Assembly: GCA_030248065.1 (NCBI GenBank)
Contig: JASAMV010007906.1
Span: forward strand, 33,762 to 97,761
Reading direction: 5' to 3'
DNA length: 64,000 nt
From: Rhynchonema sp. JSB1_4
Lineage: Eukaryota > Nematoda > Chromadorea > Monhysterida > Xyalidae
In this document: positions 52,701-64,000 of the stretch, one piece after another
How positions within the stretch are numbered: position 1 is the first letter of the stretch
Layout: every line of letters starts with the position of its first letter
Made by a program: the position numbers and the translations under genes
The notes under the pieces: generated by a model
The model's input: only the letters and a program-made list of their open reading frames with translations
Database searches by the model: none
What the model was told of the DNA's origin: nothing

Positions 52701-52850
52701 GGAAAACCGCGACCGTGCTTTGTCTGTCCGGAAAAAGCTTGCGAAAACATACTGTACATACATTGAACATCAAAAACGTTTTCGCAACCAATTTCAGGCA
52801 GACAATAAATTGCAGACTGATCCCATCAACAATAATAAGCTCCAACTGAT
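49744..52850. other. Spacer with foldback and simple repeats; 3' flank of the B56 left copy
   Basis: No confident gene. 50378-50446 and 50537-50605 form a foldback (ATAGTAAATTTCCAAATTCG / CGAATTTGGAAATTTACTAT) around about 90 bp. A CA-rich tract is at 50850-50885. The 2 kb before 52851 are A/T-rich and would hold the 3' untranslated region of the minus-strand B56 copy. Confidence 0.5.
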
Positions 52851-54041
52851 CTATTTCTTCTTATCTTTCTTACTACTGGACTTGGGCGACTTCTGCGACG
52901 CCGCCGCCTGCGTGTTCGGACTCGTGCCCGGCTGCGCACCGTTTTTGTCGGCGGACGTGTTGTGCGCACTGGTGGCCGTACCTTTCGTCCCACCACCGGC
53001 AGAATGCGGGGACTGCGTCGCACCCTGACCGTTAAAGGGCGGCGGCGCCAAACTGTTGGATCCGTCGACCAGCCGATTCGGCGGTGGAACATTGACCGAC
53101 TGGATGCTGGTTTTGGCGAGGAACTCCTTGTGCGGAACCGGTTTGCCGGCGTCGACAGCTAATTGCAGCTCTTGCATCTTGCGCCACAGATCCTCGCGCT
53201 GTTTGTCGCGTTGTTTCTCGCTGCAACCATGGCAGAACTGCATTAGCATTGTGACATTGTTGTTCTCTTTGAAAACAAAACAATGGGCTTCTCGTGTGAG
53301 GAGTGCAAAAGTGAGCCGAGCTCAGCATAAAGTATGACGGCGAAACCCAAACGCGCTGTTATCCCGGCAAACAATGTTTCGTCGCGCTGCCAAAGGTGGC
53401 CGTCGAAAACCCCGAAAAAAAAAACCCGAAACGGAAAGCCCCGAAAAAAAACCGTTTTCCGTTTTCGGGGTTTTCGACCCCACCCCTCCCAAAGGCATCG
53501 ATGGTTTGGTCTCGGTGTTGTGCGAAACGAATTCAGTCAACAAGACAAACTGGTCGACAGACCGCCCTCAGTTGCTGCCGTGTACAAAAGCGAACAACAA
53601 ACAAGACGCCTGCTTTTCCAAGGCCGCTTGCCTTTGACCTTATAAAACATTCCTAACCGATTGTAATTTTCATTCTAATTTCATTCGGAAACACACAAAG
53701 CTCAAACATCACTGTCCACTCCAACCCTGCCCCCCTTTTGACCAACCGCTGTCTCTCCACCTTATAATTCGCGGTCAACTCATCGAACAGTTTGCCATTC
53801 ATTTCCATGAACGTCTTCAGCACGTTATACACCAGCGCGACGATCGTCTGATTCCAGTGCTCCTGACAACAATAATACGCCGTTGGGTGACCACGAAGGT
53901 TATCGGACGAGGATACCTCTCGTAAAAGAATAAAAAGTAGAACCATAATTTGTTGTGAGAGCCAAGCGCAGCGAAGGCTGGTTTGCAGTGTGCCTGTCAG
54001 ATTATTATGGTGACCGTTTTTTTGTGCAACCCTCCACGCAT

Positions 54042-54253
54042 CAGTGGCGGATCCAGCTTTTGGCCGGGAGGGGGGCCAAATCAGTGGTGTGCATGTGGGG
54101 CACAAAGCGCCCAATTTTTTATACCTTTGAAGTGTATCAGGGTAAAACTCCTGCGATTTAGAGGGCCGTGTTCCATCCGAAACGGTGCACTACCGCCTCA
54201 GGGCCAAATGGACCAAAGGAGGGGGGACGACGGCCCCCTGGGCCCACCCCTTG
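54042..54253. mobile_element. hAT-type MITE in B56 left arm
   Basis: About 212 bp starting CAGTGGCGGATCCAGCTTTT, flanked by CCACGCAT / CCACGCGT (54034-54041 and 54254-54261, one mismatch). It is the mirror of 63714-63923, so the insertion predates the duplication. Confidence 0.8.
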
Positions 54254-55082
54254 CCACGCGTGAAACGTTTTCGGAGAACCACATCGCTCAACGAAACGCA
54301 CCAACCTTCGAAATTCTATACAACGCCGGGAACATAATGGGCATGATGGTCTCGTTGTTCTCCTCTATCAGCGACATTATGTATTCGTTATTCCAGAAGT
54401 ACAGCGCACGTTCGGCAACCTGTAATGAGGCAGCACGGTAGCGATTCATTCGTCGAGAATTTGACTTTCTGCTGGGTTTGGAGCAAAGAGCAAAGACAAA
54501 AAAGCAGCTTTATGGATTTGTCACCATTTTCTTGCTTTGAAGTGGCCTTGTTCACTAAGATTGTCTGTTACCCGCTTTTGGCTCACTAACTCCTAATGCC
54601 ATTTTTATAGTCTCTCTCTCTTGGTAATAAGTTGAACAATCCTCACCAGAACTGAGACAAAGCCAGGGACAATACCGTTTTTGTCGGTAAGCGGTCGGTT
54701 GCTTTCAGCCCCCCATCCAACACTTATAAAACTTAAATGCACAGCGAGTGAATGCAAATGCGGTGGTGCTTCATTAATAAATAATACGGGTTGTTAGGTA
54801 TCAGGTCAGACAGTGCCAGTAATAATATACAGGCCGTTAAATTTAGAAAGTACCCTTCACAGATAAAACATAAAACAGAAACACAAAACCATTTGTATGA
54901 AATTGAAACCGTTTCCAGCTGGCTGCGTTTTGTCGAAAACAGATTCAAAAGTAAGCAACCAAATCTGATCCAACGGATCAAAACCGCAAGATGCCCAAAA
55001 ACCGTATCGCAAGAAATGTTGCACAGTGGGTATGAATAGCTAACAAAAAGCTGATATGAACGGTCGCTGGCTTTCATTCTTT

Positions 55083-55330
55083 ACAAAGCTAGAAAAATAA
55101 AAAAAAATAGCAGCTTTTTTCCTTGAAATACCTGTTAACTAGCTGTTTTTTTATCGAAATATAATTTAGTCGCTTTCAAGTATTTACTAGCCTTTCAAAA
55201 AACCTAGCAGCTAAAAGGCCACTAATTTTGATTTTAAAAATCCATGTTCGATACCCTATGATCCATGCTTAACAAAATTTAAAAATTTCTGCTATTAAAA
55301 ATTCATGTGGTTCAATCTGTGGACGCTAAT
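55083..55330. repeat. A/T-rich AGCTACTAAATT-like element in B56 left arm (mirror at ~62635-62885)
   Basis: TTTACTAGCCTTTCAAAAAACCTAGCAGCTAAAAGG-type sequence (two motifs, each under 20 bases: TTTACTAGCC and CCTAGCAGCT) resembles the inside of the hAT-type MITE at 6633-6844, with AAAATCCATG at its edge. Both arms carry it at the mirrored place. Confidence 0.5.
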
Positions 55331-58300
55331 CTTAAGTTCGAAACAAAACGGTCGACGGTCCGATTCGATTGACCCATGCGCGCGGTGGAGGCGGTGCATC
55401 AGGGCATCATCAGTGCTACATTTAGCCCATCACACTCACCTGAAAATGCGGACTGCTCACACATCGTGATATCTGTTTGAACAGCGCCACCATAATGCGT
55501 CGGAATTGTTCCGGCTCGATTATATCAAGAATCTCCTCAACTTCGCCGAGGAACATCACCTGGAATTGGGGGTTGACATGATTTTCGGCATTTCAAGATA
55601 GTTTTTTTTCTGAGGGATGCGAGAGCATTGTGTAACTGTTGTATTTAGCAAATTATTGAAAAAAAATTAATTTGGAGTCCTGTCTACGCCTAGGTTTCGC
55701 GGGGTATTCGAGACCATCGGCGTGACGCTGTGCCCCCCCCGTGACGTTCTAAATTTTATTTGTCCATCGACCGTAATGATTTGTTCAAAGAACAACGACT
55801 CACTGGCGTTATTGTGTTTATTGCCGTGTCCCTCCCTACAGTGTAGGTCTTCATCTACATTTCATGTTCTTGCTGGCAAATCACTTTTGTTTCATTGTTT
55901 TTTTGTTATTTAGACATGGTAGAAAAACGCTGCCGAAAAAGCGGAATTTAGCCAATGTTGTTTATACAAAAGATGAATCATTTCCTCGCGTGGTTTATGT
56001 ATGTTAAACTTGTACTATGTTTACTTTATTACCTGGGAAGCGAATGTAACATATATGAACGCATTCATCTAATTTTCACCGCTTTTCAGTTTCAATAAAT
56101 TGATCGCACCGATTTAAAAAAAACCCTTGTTGCAGTGCAGCAAACAAAATAATCAATGCACAAGCAAAACATACACATCAACAAAGCCGACCCCTACCTA
56201 ACGCATCTCAAAACCGAAACAAAACATGCCCGTCGTTTTATTCACAAGAAAACTTTGCTCTAGTACTTATTCTATCGCTTACTAATACTTCACACGGTCT
56301 GTGTTTTTGATTTATACAAGAAAATCAGAAAACGCCTGTGCAGTCCGGGCTGCATAAAATTACGCACGTGCGTTGTGGGTAACGGAAGAGTTTACACACC
56401 ACACGCACACACAAACCCTACTGTAGCCAATTCATTTCATTCTGCATAATACAATCTACTTATGTTACGCCTTGTGTTTTACCCATTTAGTTATCAAAGC
56501 AAGCCCATCCAGCCGGTATCTATCAAACCGTTTTTATACACATGAATTACTGCAGTTTCAAGTTGTTTACTGGTAAAATAAAAGTAAAAATAGGTACTTT
56601 CCATATCCAAATTTGTTGTACTGATCGATCAATAGGTGTCGTCTCACTCAATGAATCAACAAGCAGAGAAAACACGACAATCAACTTAAAATTTGATGAT
56701 TATTCTCATATCAAGCGAAAACAGCAAATATTCCTTTCTCATTCACTTACTTCTCACTTTCAAGTAACGTTATTCATTTGAAGCAAATCCAAAGCAATCA
56801 CATTTTCCATCATAACCCGCCCACACCTCATAAGCACGCCACAAGCACCCTCTAACTACCAGAGTAGTGCATTCATACAATATCTGACATGACAAGGACA
56901 TGGGGAGGGGACGCATCAAAAATTTGAGCCCAAAAACTAAACCTGGTGTGACATATGTACATACATAGAGCTTGAAAAAAATCCCACGTTGTGGACCAGC
57001 GCAAGATGTACCCAGGTACCCAGCCAAGCCACAAGTCCATCTACAGTAAGTGTGCGCGACGTAGGCCATTATATGCCACTAGCAAGCAGGCTGACAGCCA
57101 GCCAGCTATTACCTAAGACACACACACAGACACACGTGCATACGCAGGTCCCCCTGCCAGAGAGGAACACCAATAGTAGCGCTGAATTGGCACGCAACCA
57201 CCTCCACAAGTATTGAAGCATACAAACACACACACACATCAACCTAAACTAGCGGCGTGTGAGACTATTTATTATACAGTGTGCGTGTCTAGTGTGGCGT
57301 GTTCTTTTTATTCGACGTGCTTTTGTATTGTATCAATCAGACAAAGGCACACTTTGCGGTTGACAGATGATAACGAAAATAAAATGCCACAATCGATGAA
57401 AAATCGGTAATTCACAACATCAATATGGCTGCGATCTCATAGTACCATCCCACATCGATAAAGTAAACACTGTGCATGGTGAACACATTCAAAGCAAATT
57501 TTGGCTCCTGATCTCCAATAACTTTCGAAATTACCACTCTTTGTGATGAATATTCTTCACATACTGTGATTAAAAATGACGGCTCAAGCGATTATGCCTC
57601 TAAACAAGCGGACTGATCGTGGTCATCCAGCTCTAAACTGTTCCGTATTCAAGTGAGTGATAGCCGGTTATACATAGGCGTCAGATCTCGGAGCAAAACA
57701 TTGCAAAAAAATGTCCACCACAAAAAGGCCACACCCGTTTTCAATATAACCCAACCATAAACTGACATCCTCCTCGAACTGCAGGTTTTCGCCAGCATTT
57801 AGTAGCGCGTGAACACCTGCCTAGCTGGCGTCTTTCTCGATGAACTGCACCACACAATACGCTAGCTGCAACAACCAAATATGTTCGGTTGCTGTCATTT
57901 GTTTATTCGCTGACTAGGAGTTCTGGGACCTCCTCGCTCTCTCTATGGCACGCCTGCCTCCCCTAGGGGTTCCCCATTTTCAATAGCATGATAAGTAGAA
58001 AAACTTAGAGCAAAAAACCCATTTTATAGGAAATTTGCGTTAAAAAATCATTTTACGTCAAAAAGGTTTTCCAGGATATTTCTAGATGCTCTTCTCTTAT
58101 AGACACAGTAAGAACAAAATATACTAGGTATTTGATCATTTAACAGGTTTTAAATAATAATATGTAGTATCAAATCAGTTCGAAAATCGTTTATCATTAG
58201 TTTCCTGAAGTATACTTGACAATACTTTTGGAGGACCTTTCTTGCATAGAGCTGTATTTTTGCATTCGCAATTACGTTAGATTGTGTGTTCAGTGCATTT

Positions 58301-58805
58301 CAGTCAAGACAGCTATGCTTATAGTAATACTTTACAATAGATTTAGTTCTCCCAATATTGTCGAGTAAACCGCGGACAGCACCCAATACAGTGAGGAACT
58401 GGTTGTGCAACACACACCGTACGAGGACAGTTTTTCGTGCTTGACCACTTATAACAAAATAGAATGAGAGAGTATTATGACATCATTCAACCATTTTTTA
58501 TTTCAATGTCCTTCCTTCCTTTCTCTTCAGCATTCAGTTAATGGTTGGTTAACAGCTCAAGATTTCAGTTTGAAATGAAAATGAAATGAAAGCGACCGGA
58601 TCAAATCCGTAATTTTTTCCACAGAGTTTTGTGGCAATGCTTTTGGCTCTGAATTTATCTGAACTTTGTTTTATTGAACGCCGTGGAAGATATGAACAAA
58701 ACAAATCAAGTCTCAATTGTACTTCTACTGTCGTTAAAACATTTTGGTGGGGCGACGAAACAAACATAGTTGAAATAATACTATTTGTTTTTCCACCCAT
58801 TTCAG

Positions 58806-61800
58806 CTGCTAGAACTATTCGACAGCGAGGACCCTCGCGAGCGCGATTTTCTCAAAACCGTGCTGCACAGGATATACGGCAAATTTCTCGGGCTGCGCGC
58901 ATTTATTAGAAAGCAAATTAACAATATTTTTATCAGGTGCGTGCGTGTTTTCATTTTTGAGTGCATGTTTTATGTTTATTTGTCGTCTGAACTCAGAACA
59001 AGCATTTTTTATTCCTCCAGATTTGTCTACGAAACGGAGAAATTCAATGGTGTCGGCGAGTTGCTGGAGATTTTGGGCAGGTACGGGCATTTTCTCTTTC
59101 ATTTGATTTTACGGTCTGTCCTCTCTGTAGAGACAATCGAGACCCGTCGTTTTCGGTTTCCACATGGTTGGAGGACTGCAGTGTCAACAATATTCTCTTC
59201 CATTTCATATCCTATCTATTTTCTCTTAATATCCATTTATGCTTGCAGCATTATCAACGGTTTCGCGCTGCCACTCAAGCACGAGCACAAACTGTTCCTC
59301 GTACGGGTGCTGCTACCGTTGCACAAACCACGTTGCCTCACTATGTATCATGCTCAGGTGCGTGGTCCTCCGCGGGTGTCTACTCCGACAATACCTTTGG
59401 GAGAGACTTTTCAAACGCGTTCCTGATCTGTAAAGCGCATTATGCGTACGTATACTAGCTATAGCTGTCATGTGACTGAAATGCACTGAACACACAAGTC
59501 TGACGTAGTGATTTGCGAAATGCAACGAAACTCAGCTGGTCACCAGCTGCGTGCGCTTTGCTGATCAGGCAACGCGTTGAAAGGTCTCTCCCAAAAGTAT
59601 TGTCACAGTATACTTCAGGAAACTAATGATCAAACCGATCTTTCGAACTGATTTGATACTACCAATAATAGTGCATAGTGCTCATTCTAAAACCTGTTAC
59701 TCAATTGATCCAAATGACTCGTACAGTAGTAATACTTTTTGTGTGCCCTGCTGTACTGGTGTTCTCATAAGGGCGCGGCAGTAGCAAGCAGGCAATCGTC
59801 AGTGTGAGAACCAGTGTAGTCCCTGGGAAAAGTCATTTTTGAGGTAAAAAATGATTTATTTTAACGCAAATTTCCTATAAAATGGGTGTTTTTGCTCGTT
59901 TTGACAGTTTTTGTCTAACTTTATGCCTACATTTGCTATTTTCGGCAAAAATTTGGGGAACACGCGCCCTGAGGGGAATGCTGGGGGGAGGGCAGGCGTG
60001 CCATGCAGGGAGAGAAGGCGTCCCGCAGGGAGCCCGTCCCCCAGAACTACACTAGTGCGAGCGAATCAAACAGAGCCGAACCATATTTGGTTGTTGCAGC
60101 TAGCGTATTGTGTGGTGCAGTTCATCGAGAAAGACGCCAGCCTGACGCCGCAGGTGTTCGACGCGCTACTCAAATGCTGGCCGAAAACCTGCAGTTCGAA
60201 GGAGGTATGTCCACGTTTATGGTTGGGTTATATTGAAAACGGGTGTGGCCTTTTTGTGGTGGACATTTTTTTGCAATGTTTTGCTCCGAGATCTGACGCC
60301 TATGTATAACCGGCTATCACTCACTGGAATACGGAACAGTTTAGAGCTGGCTGACTACGATCAGTCCACTTTTTAGAGGCATAATCGCTTGAGCCGTCAT
60401 TTTCAAGCACAGTGTGTGAAGAATACTCATCACAAAGAGTGGTAATTTCGAAAGTTAGCGGAACCAAAATTTGCTTTGAAAATGTTCACAATGCACAGTA
60501 TTTACTTTATCGATGTGGGAGGGCACTATGAGATCGCAGCCATATTGGTGGAGTGAATTACCGATTTTTCATCGATTGTGGCATTTTATTTTCGTTATCA
60601 TCTCTCAACCACAAAGTCTACCTTTGTTTGATTGATACAATACAAAACAACAAAAGCACGTCGAATAAAAAGAACACACCACACCAGACACGCACACGTA
60701 TAATCTCACACACCGCTAGTTTATGTTGTTGTGTGTGTGTGTTTGTATGCTTCAATACTTGTGGAGGTGGTTGCGTGCCAATTCAGCGCTGCCATTAGTG
60801 TTCCTCTCTGGCAGGGGGACCTGCGTATGCACGTGTGTGTGTGTCTTAGGTAATAGCTGGCTGGCTGTCAGCCTGCTTGCTAGTGGCATATAATGGCCTA
60901 CGTCGCGCACACTTACTGCAGATGGACTTGTGGCTTGGCTGGGTACCTGGGTACATCTTGCGCTGGTCCACAACGTGGGATTTTTTTCAAGCTCTATGTA
61001 TGTACATATGTCACACTAGGTTTAGTTTTTGGGCTCAAACTTTTGATGCGTCCCCTCCCCATGTCCTTGTCATGTCAGATATTGTATGAATGCACTACTC
61101 TGGTAGTAGAGGGTGCTTGTGGCGTGCTTATGAGGTGTGGGCGGGTTATGATGGAAAATGTGATTGCTTTGGATTTGCTTCAAATGAAGAACGTTACTTG
61201 AAAGTGAGAAGTAAGTGAATGAGAAAGGAATATTTGCTGTTTTCGCTTGATATGAGAATAATCATCAAATTTTAAGTTGATTGTCGTGTTTTCTCTGCTT
61301 GTTGATTCATTGAGTGAGACGACACCTATTGATCGATCAGTACAACAAATTTGGATATGGAAAGTACCTATTTTTACTTTTATTTTACCAGTAAACAACT
61401 TGAAACTGCAGTAATTCATGTGTATAAAAACGGTTTGATAGATACCGGCTGGATGGGCTTGCTTTGATAACTAAATGGGTAAAACACAAGGCGTAACATA
61501 AGTAGATTGTATTATGCAGAATGAAATGAATTGGCTACAGTAGGGTTTGTGTGTGCGTGTGGTGTGTAAACTCTTCCGTTACCCACAACGCACGTGCGTA
61601 ATTTTATGCAGCCCGGACTGCACAGGCGTTTTCTGATTTTCTTGTATAAATCAAAAACACAGACCGTGTGAAGTATTAGTAAGCGATAGAATAAGTACTA
61701 GAGCAAAGTTTTCTTGTGAATAAAACGACGGGCATGTTTTGTTTCGGTTTTGAGATGCGTTAGGTAGGGGTCGGCTTTGTTGATGTGTATGTTTTGCTTG

Positions 61801-63661
61801 TGCATTGATTATTTTGTTTGCTGCACTGCAACAAGGGTTTTTTTTAAATCGGTGCGATCAATTTATTGAAACTGAAAAGCGGTGAAAATTAGATGAATGC
61901 GTTCATATATGTTACATTCGCTTCCCAGGTAATAAAGTAAACATAGTACAAGTTTAACATACATAAACCACGCGAGGAAATCATTCATCTTTTGTATAAA
62001 CAACATTGGCTAAATTCCGCTTTTTCGGCAGCGTTTTTCTACCATGTCTAAATAACAAAAAAAACAATGAAACAAAAGTGATTTGCCAGCAAGAACATGA
62101 AATGTAGATGAAGACCTACACTGTAGGGAGGGACACGGCAATAAACACAATAACGCCAGTGAGTCGTTGTTCTTTGAACAAATCATTACGGTCGATGGAC
62201 AAATAAAATTTAGAACGTCACGGGGGGGAGCACAGCGTCACGCCGATGGTCTCGAATACCCCGCGAAACCTAGGCGTAGACAGGACTCCAAATTAATTTT
62301 TTTTTCAATAATTTGCTAAATACAACAGTTACACAATGCTCTCGCATCCCTCAGAAAAAAAAACTATCTTGAAATGCCGAAAATCATGTCAACCCCCAAT
62401 TCCAGGTGATGTTCCTCGGCGAAGTTGAGGAGATTCTTGATATAATCGAGCCGGAACAATTCCGACGCATTATGGTGGCGCTGTTCAAACAGATATCACG
62501 ATGTGTGAGCAGTCCGCATTTTCAGGTGAGTGTGATGGGCTAAATGTAGCACTGATGATGCCCTGATGCACCGCCTCCACCGCGCGCATGGGTCAATCGA
62601 ATCGGACCGTCGACCGTTTTGTTTCGAACTTAAGATTAGCGTCCACAGATTGAACCACATGAATTTTTAATAGCCGCATTTTTTTTAAATTTTTTTAAGC
62701 ATGGATCATAGGGTATCGAACATGGATTTTTTTAAAATCAAAATTAGTGGCCTTTTAGCTGCTAGGTTTTTTGAAAGGCCAGTAAATACTTGAAAGCGAC
62801 TAAATTATATTTCGTTAAAAAAACAGCTAGTTAACAGGTATTTCAAGGAAAAAAGCTGCTATTTTTTTATTTTTCTAGCTTTGTAAAGAATGAAAGCCAG
62901 CGACCGTTTATATCAGCTTTTTGTTAGCTATTCATACCCACTGTGCAACATTTCTTGCGATACGGTTTTTGGGCATCTTGCGGTTTTGATCCGTTGGATC
63001 AGATTTGGTTGCTGACTTTTGAATCTTTTTTCGACAAAACGCAGCCAGCTGGAAACGGTTTCTATTTCATACAAATGGTTTTGTGTTTCTGTTTTATGTT
63101 TTATCTGTGAAGGGTACTTTCTAAATTTAACGGCCTGTACATTATTACTGGCACTGTCTGACCTGATACCTAACAACCCGTATTATTTATTAATGACGCA
63201 CCACCGCATTTGCATTCACTCGCTGTGCATTTAAGTTTTATAAGTGTTGGATGGGGGGCTGAAAGCAACCGACCGCTTACCGACAAAAACGGTATTGTCC
63301 TTGGCTTTGTCTCAGTCCTGGTGAGGATTGTTCAACTTATTACCAAGAGAGAGAGACTATAAAAATGGCATTAGGAGTTAGTGAGCCAAAAGTGGGTAAC
63401 AGACAATCTTAGTGAACAAGGCCACTTCAAAGGAAGAAAATGGTGACAAATTCATTTTGCTGCTTTTTTGTCTTTGCTCTTTGCTCCAAACGCAGCAGAA
63501 AGTCAAATTCTCGACGAATGAATCGCTACCGTGCTGCCTCATTACAGGTTGCCGAACGTGCGCTGTACTTCTGGAATAACGAATACATAATGTCGCTGAT
63601 AGAGGAGAACAACGAGACCATCATGCCCATTATGTTCCCGGCGTTGTATAGAATTTCGAAG
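58806..63661 (+). CDS. PPP2R5: PP2A B56 regulatory subunit, middle and 3' exons (gene continues past the window)
   Basis: Exons: 58806-58936 ([20 protein letters not shown]), 59021-59080 ([18 protein letters not shown]), 59249-59357 ([18 protein letters not shown]), 60100-60204 ([20 protein letters not shown]), 62406-62525 ([19 protein letters not shown]), 63548-63661 ([20 protein letters not shown]). All phases join and the HEAT-repeat core of B56 is followed in order with no break. The next two exons should lie beyond 64000, judged from the left-arm copy (53862-53747 and 53220-52851). N-terminal exons are not visible: the sequence upstream of 58806 on this strand is about 560 bp of unique DNA and then the inverted left arm. 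Either the upstream intron contains the whole inverted copy, or the order is an assembly artefact. Expected role: cytoplasmic and nuclear scaffold-bound targeting subunit of PP2A. Confidence 0.88.
59388..59606. repeat. Stem-loop between unique core and right arm
   Basis: GACAATACCTTTGGGAGAGA at about 59388 and the near complement TCTCTCCCAAAAGTATTGTC ending near 59606 form ~42-bp arms around about 135 bp. The left arm of the large B56 repeat ends (58225-58245) in a related stretch, so this motif marks the inner boundary of the inversion. Confidence 0.7.
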
Positions 63662-64000
63662 GTTGGTGCGTTTCGTTGAGCGATGTGGTTCTCCGAAAAC
63701 GTTTCACGCGTGGCAAGGGGTGGGCCCAGGGGGCCGTCGTCCCCCCTCCTTTGGTCCATTTGGCCCTGAGGCGGTAGTGCACCGTTTCGGATGGAACACG
63801 GCCCTCTAAATCGCAGGAGTTTTACCCTGATGCACTTCAAAGCTCTAAAAATGGGCGCTTCGTGCCCCACATGCACGCCACTAATTTGGTCCCCCCCTCG
63901 GCCAAAAGCTGGATCCGCCACCGACGCGTGGAGGGTTGCACAAAAAAACGGTCACCATAATAACCGACAGGCACACTGCGAACCAGCCTTCGCTGCGCTT
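59580..64000. repeat. Right arm of the B56 inverted repeat (runs off the window)
   Basis: Mirror image of 53955-58245. It is about 140 bp longer in its inner part, where 59813-60054 has the look of an extra element (CCAGTGTAGTCCCTGGG / CCCCCAGAACTACACTAG ends). Still matching at base 64000. Confidence 0.9.
63714..63923. mobile_element. hAT-type MITE in B56 right arm
   Basis: 210 bp, flanked by an exact 8-bp duplication ACGCGTGG (63706-63713 and 63924-63931). The ends are CAAGGGGTGGGCCC and GGATCCGCCACCG. Mirror of 54042-54253. Confidence 0.85.

Larger units (their letters stand above)
52851..57877 (-). pseudogene. PPP2R5: PP2A B56 regulatory subunit, 3' half, inverted left-arm copy
   Basis: B56 subunits direct protein phosphatase 2A to its substrates. 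Exons in gene order: a broken one at about 57877-57780, then 55559-55440 ([19 protein letters not shown]), 54419-54306 ([20 protein letters not shown]), 53862-53747 ([20 protein letters not shown]) and 53220-52851 (EKQRDKQREDLWRKMQEL, then a Ser/Ala/Gly-rich tail ending KKDKKK and stop). The last four are intact with good splice sites and phases. The first, equivalent to 60100-60204, has an in-frame stop after FIEKDAS, several 1-5 bp deletions and a lost donor (GAGGAGGAT for GGAGGTATG). No exons for the N-terminal part lie upstream on this strand. It is therefore an orphan 3' half, or an assembly mirror of the plus-strand gene. It does show what the C-terminus of the intact gene should look like. 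Confidence 0.75.
53955..58245. repeat. Left arm of the B56 inverted repeat
   Basis: Mirror image of about 59580-64000. Matching points keep a nearly constant coordinate sum of about 117960 (56542/61419; 57069/60893; 54791/63176). The outer part (54-57.2 kb) is almost identical to its partner, including introns. The inner part (57.4-58.2 kb) carries many small indels. Confidence 0.9.

Noticed and set aside
52851..57877. A complete second B56 gene on the minus strand
   Set aside because: Its first exon has a stop, deletions and no donor, and no upstream exons exist on that strand.
58241..58805. Search for N-terminal B56 exons just before 58806
   Set aside because: No segment resembling the expected upstream HEAT-repeat exons was found in any frame.

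Overview
The window is nuclear DNA of an invertebrate animal. Its genes are split by many short GT-AG introns (a few GC-AG, the shortest 35 bp), the coding exons match animal families, and transposon debris is dense. An ionotropic-receptor-like channel without an amino-terminal domain points to a protostome. I cannot name the species. None of the genes is a single open frame. I rebuilt them by joining exons with matching phase and homology.

Layout. 1-5570 is gene-free, repeat-on-repeat DNA: GGTATTGG minisatellite, inverted repeats, and a ~390 bp unit present twice. 6097-10333 (+) is a complete secreted glutaminyl-peptide cyclotransferase in 9 exons. 12623-17884 (-) is an ionotropic-receptor-like channel in 6 visible exons. 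A ~0.9 kb spacer separates it from a divergent, complete purple acid phosphatase at 18808-27393 (+, 11 exons). 28364-33859 (-) and 35983-45933 (-) are tandem copies of a major facilitator transporter; the upstream copy is probably decayed. 48805-49743 (-) holds the 3' part of mitochondrial ribosomal protein L55. From 52851 to the window end lies a protein phosphatase 2A B56 regulatory-subunit locus arranged as a long inverted repeat. Two copies of its 3' half face each other around a single set of middle exons at 58806-59357.

Mobile DNA. At least eight insertions have 8-bp target duplications and CAGGG/CAGTGG/TAGGG-type ends, as in non-autonomous hAT elements. There are also long palindromic foldback elements, one flanked by TTAA and interrupted by a small LTR retrotransposon, and a TAA-flanked Harbinger-like element holding younger insertions. 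No transposase gene was recognised, so all appear non-autonomous. The insertions sit in introns and spacers. They account for most of the intron length and for part of the damage in the transporter pair.

The genes are unrelated in function (secretory-pathway enzymes, a receptor, a transporter, a mitoribosomal protein, a phosphatase subunit) and do not form a pathway. The points most worth checking are the B56 inverted repeat (real foldback or assembly chimera), extra truncating exons in the cyclotransferase and L55 genes, the GC-AG introns, and the nested foldback elements.
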